A stretch of DNA of 64,000 nucleotides from Shewanella metallivivens (GTDB taxonomy: Bacteria; Pseudomonadota; Gammaproteobacteria; Enterobacterales; Shewanellaceae). Numbering within the stretch: the first letter of the stretch is position 1; each line of letters starts with the position of its first letter. A program made the translations under genes and the position numbers. Below, piece after piece: positions 62,301 to 64,000 of the stretch. Below the pieces are notes generated by a model, which was given only the letters and a program-made list of their open reading frames with translations, was not told the DNA's origin and made no database searches. The DNA is taken from NCBI RefSeq assembly GCF_028750675.1, contig NZ_JAQQPZ010000004.1, forward strand, positions 186,001-250,000. Direction: 5' to 3'.

Positions 62301-64000
62301 GTGAAACTTAATACAATAGCCGTCTCTATTGCCATGACGCTTGCGCTAACAGGCTGTGATAGTGACGAAAAAGACACAAGCCTACCGATTTTAACCGCCG
62401 CCCAACCTGCCACATTAATAAACTGCACATCGCTAGTTGATGCTTTTAACTTTGACGACACCGAAATCACCTCAGCGGTGATGGTTGACGCCGGCGAGGT
62501 TGACTACGATGGCCGTGGTGTCATGTTTAAATCACCCGCTCACTGTGTGCTAACCGGTAAAATGGAACAGCGTTTAGGTAAAGGTTTGCAAGGTAGTGAA
62601 ACCCAAGAATATGCCATCGGCTTTGAAATGCGCATGCCAACCGATTGGAATGGCCGCTTTCTCTACCAAGCAAATGGTGGCTTAGACGGCCGAGTGAACA
62701 AAGCCTTAGGTCGTTTTTTAATAACCGATGACTATGACGCTACCGCACTTAACAAAGGTTTTGCAGTAATAAGCTCCGATGCTGGACACGAAGGGTATGG
62801 CCAACAATATTTTGGACTCGATCATCAAGCACGCATTAATTATGGCTACGGTGCTGTTGAAAAACTCACCCCAATGGCAAAAGCACTAATATCAGACGCT
62901 TATGGCAAACAACCCGATCGTTCATACTTTGCAGGTTGCTCTAACGGTGGCCGCCACACTATGGTTGCTGCAACACGTTTTCCTGAAATGTATGACGGGT
63001 TTTTGGTTGGCGATCCAGGAAATGACTTGCCTCAAGCCGCTGTTGCACAATTATATGGTGTACAGCAATTTGCCAACTTAATCCCTGCTAATACACCTTT
63101 AACCACTGCCGATGAAATCAATGCCGCCATAGTCAGCACCGTCACCGCGCAAGAATATACATTATTAGCTAATAGTGTCAGCGAGCAATGTGACGCTTTA
63201 GATGGCGCAGCAGACGGGATGATTAACGACCTAGTTGGCTGTCAGCTTGCCTTTGATATTGACCGTGACGTGCCACTTTGTACCGCTGAGCGTGATGGAA
63301 CCTGTTTAACTGCCGAGCAAAAACAAACGCTAGGTAATATTATGACCGGGGCACAAACCTCAGCTGGCGCAGCACTTTACACAAGCTTCCCTTACGATGT
63401 GGGCATAGGTGCCAGTGGTTGGGCAAGTTGGGAAATGTCAGCCGCCTTTAGCCGCGATGCAGGCACTGTAGCAACGGTATTTTCAACGCCGCCAGTCGAA
63501 TTCAATGACTACAACACCTTTGCTGATGCAGGGTTAATTGAAGCCTACAACTACGCTGTGAACTTGAACTTAGATGAAGCCCAAGCCGCAATCAATGCGA
63601 CCACCAGTGAGTTCCCTGAATCATCAATGTCATTTATGGCCTTAGGTGGTGAAACGGACTATGACGTATTACGTGAACGTGGCGCCAAAATGATCTTAGT
63701 GCATGGTACTGCCGACCCAGTATTCTCTGTGCAAAATACCATTGACTGGTACAAATCTGTTGATGAAGCTAATGCGGGTAATGCTGATGAATTTGCCAAG
63801 CTATACCTTATTCCAGGCATGAATCACTGCGGTAATGGCCCAGCAACCGATCAAGTCAATACGATTTTAGATGACATCGTGGCTTGGGTAGAAACAGGCA
63901 CCGCACCAGAAGCCATCACCGCCAATGCGCGCGAAGCCAACACTGAGCTACCAGAAGATTGGGCTAAAGACCGCTCTCGCCCATTGTGTCCATTCCCACA
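62301..64000 (+). CDS. Lipoprotein tannase/feruloyl esterase (runs off window end)
   Basis: At least 566 residues; the frame is open to the edge. GTG start at 62301 with AGGA six bases upstream. The signal ends in lipobox LTGC, so the enzyme is an outer-membrane lipoprotein. It has the tannase-family alpha/beta-hydrolase features: nucleophile in GCSNGGRH (Ser about residue 214, flanked by Cys), acid in HGTADPVFS and the His in MNHCGNGP. The family hydrolyses esters of hydroxycinnamic or gallic acids. Downstream of the reductase, cytochrome and porin genes, it suggests that an ester-bound unsaturated acid feeds that system. Confidence 0.88.
   Translation, partial: MKLNTIAVSIAMTLALTGCDSDEKDTSLPILTAAQPATLINCTSLVDAFNFDDTEITSAVMVDAGEVDYDGRGVMFKSPAHCVLTGKMEQRLGKGLQGSETQEYAIGFEMRMPTDWNGRFLYQANGGLDGRVNKALGRFLITDDYDATALNKGFAVISSDAGHEGYGQQYFGLDHQARINYGYGAVEKLTPMAKALISDAYGKQPDRSYFAGCSNGGRHTMVAATRFPEMYDGFLVGDPGNDLPQAAVAQLYGVQQFANLIPANTPLTTADEINAAIVSTVTAQEYTLLANSVSEQCDALDGAADGMINDLVGCQLAFDIDRDVPLCTAERDGTCLTAEQKQTLGNIMTGAQTSAGAALYTSFPYDVGIGASGWASWEMSAAFSRDAGTVATVFSTPPVEFNDYNTFADAGLIEAYNYAVNLNLDEAQAAINATTSEFPESSMSFMALGGETDYDVLRERGAKMILVHGTADPVFSVQNTIDWYKSVDEANAGNADEFAKLYLIPGMNHCGNGPATDQVNTILDDIVAWVETGTAPEAITANAREANTELPEDWAKDRSRPLCPFP

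Overview
The window looks like a chromosomal segment of a Shewanella-like marine gammaproteobacterium. This is inferred from gene content: a Tat-exported flavoprotein reductase next to a small tetraheme cytochrome c, an OsmC-YcaO fusion, NqrM, an RRF_GI-type small protein, FdhD with a YdeP-like molybdoenzyme, and a TonB receptor/YfiR/diguanylate cyclase operon. The DNA is AT-rich, and many genes have short leaders and convergent terminators. I saw no tRNA, rRNA, CRISPR array, phage or intact insertion sequence.

Layout. 0.5-3.3 kb: a NapH/YccM-like polyferredoxin and a short CstA-family transporter, convergent. 3.5-11.1 kb: a lipoprotein N-terminal-nucleophile acylase, then a TonB-dependent receptor/YfiR/GGDEF-EAL operon that looks like an outer-membrane-to-c-di-GMP signalling unit. 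11.1-12.8 kb: AcuI-like reductase with its TetR regulator and two matching operators. 13.4-17.4 kb: a proline module (58-residue membrane protein, putP, proB, proA). 17.5-21.2 kb: Nudix hydrolase, a membrane diguanylate cyclase with an insert in its GGDEF domain, a DAACS symporter and a VOC fragment. 21.5-25.7 kb: LysR regulator divergent from fdhD and a YdeP-like oxidoreductase. 25.9-31.7 kb: AhpD-like protein, TonB, PepSY membrane protein with a Fur-like box between them, thiolase, ammonium transporter.

32-45 kb holds surface and envelope genes: a large FG-GAP lipoprotein, an uncharacterised periplasmic protein, a CotH-kinase lipoprotein, an OsmC-YcaO fusion, a secreted retropepsin-like protease, a coiled-coil membrane protein, and a cold-shock gene with a long leader carrying a cold-box-like element. 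45-49.8 kb is small housekeeping genes (RRF_GI, trmH, thioesterase, nqrM, DsbA-like, LysE, DUF3297).

50-57.4 kb is the most rearranged part. It contains a chimeric ORF made from the start of a DUF2157 protein and the end of a GDYXXLXY protein, two relics of a class-C beta-lactamase-type serine hydrolase, a porin tail fragment, a LysR-linked set of redox/detoxification genes, and a divergent MFS/MarR pair with twin operators.

57.6-64 kb is the most interesting system: a FadR-type regulator with a strong 25-bp palindrome, then a Tat flavoprotein reductase, a tetraheme cytochrome c, an outer-membrane porin and a lipoprotein tannase/feruloyl esterase that runs off the window. Read together these suggest ester cleavage, uptake and periplasmic respiratory reduction of an unsaturated, possibly aromatic, acid. 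The substrate is not readable from sequence.
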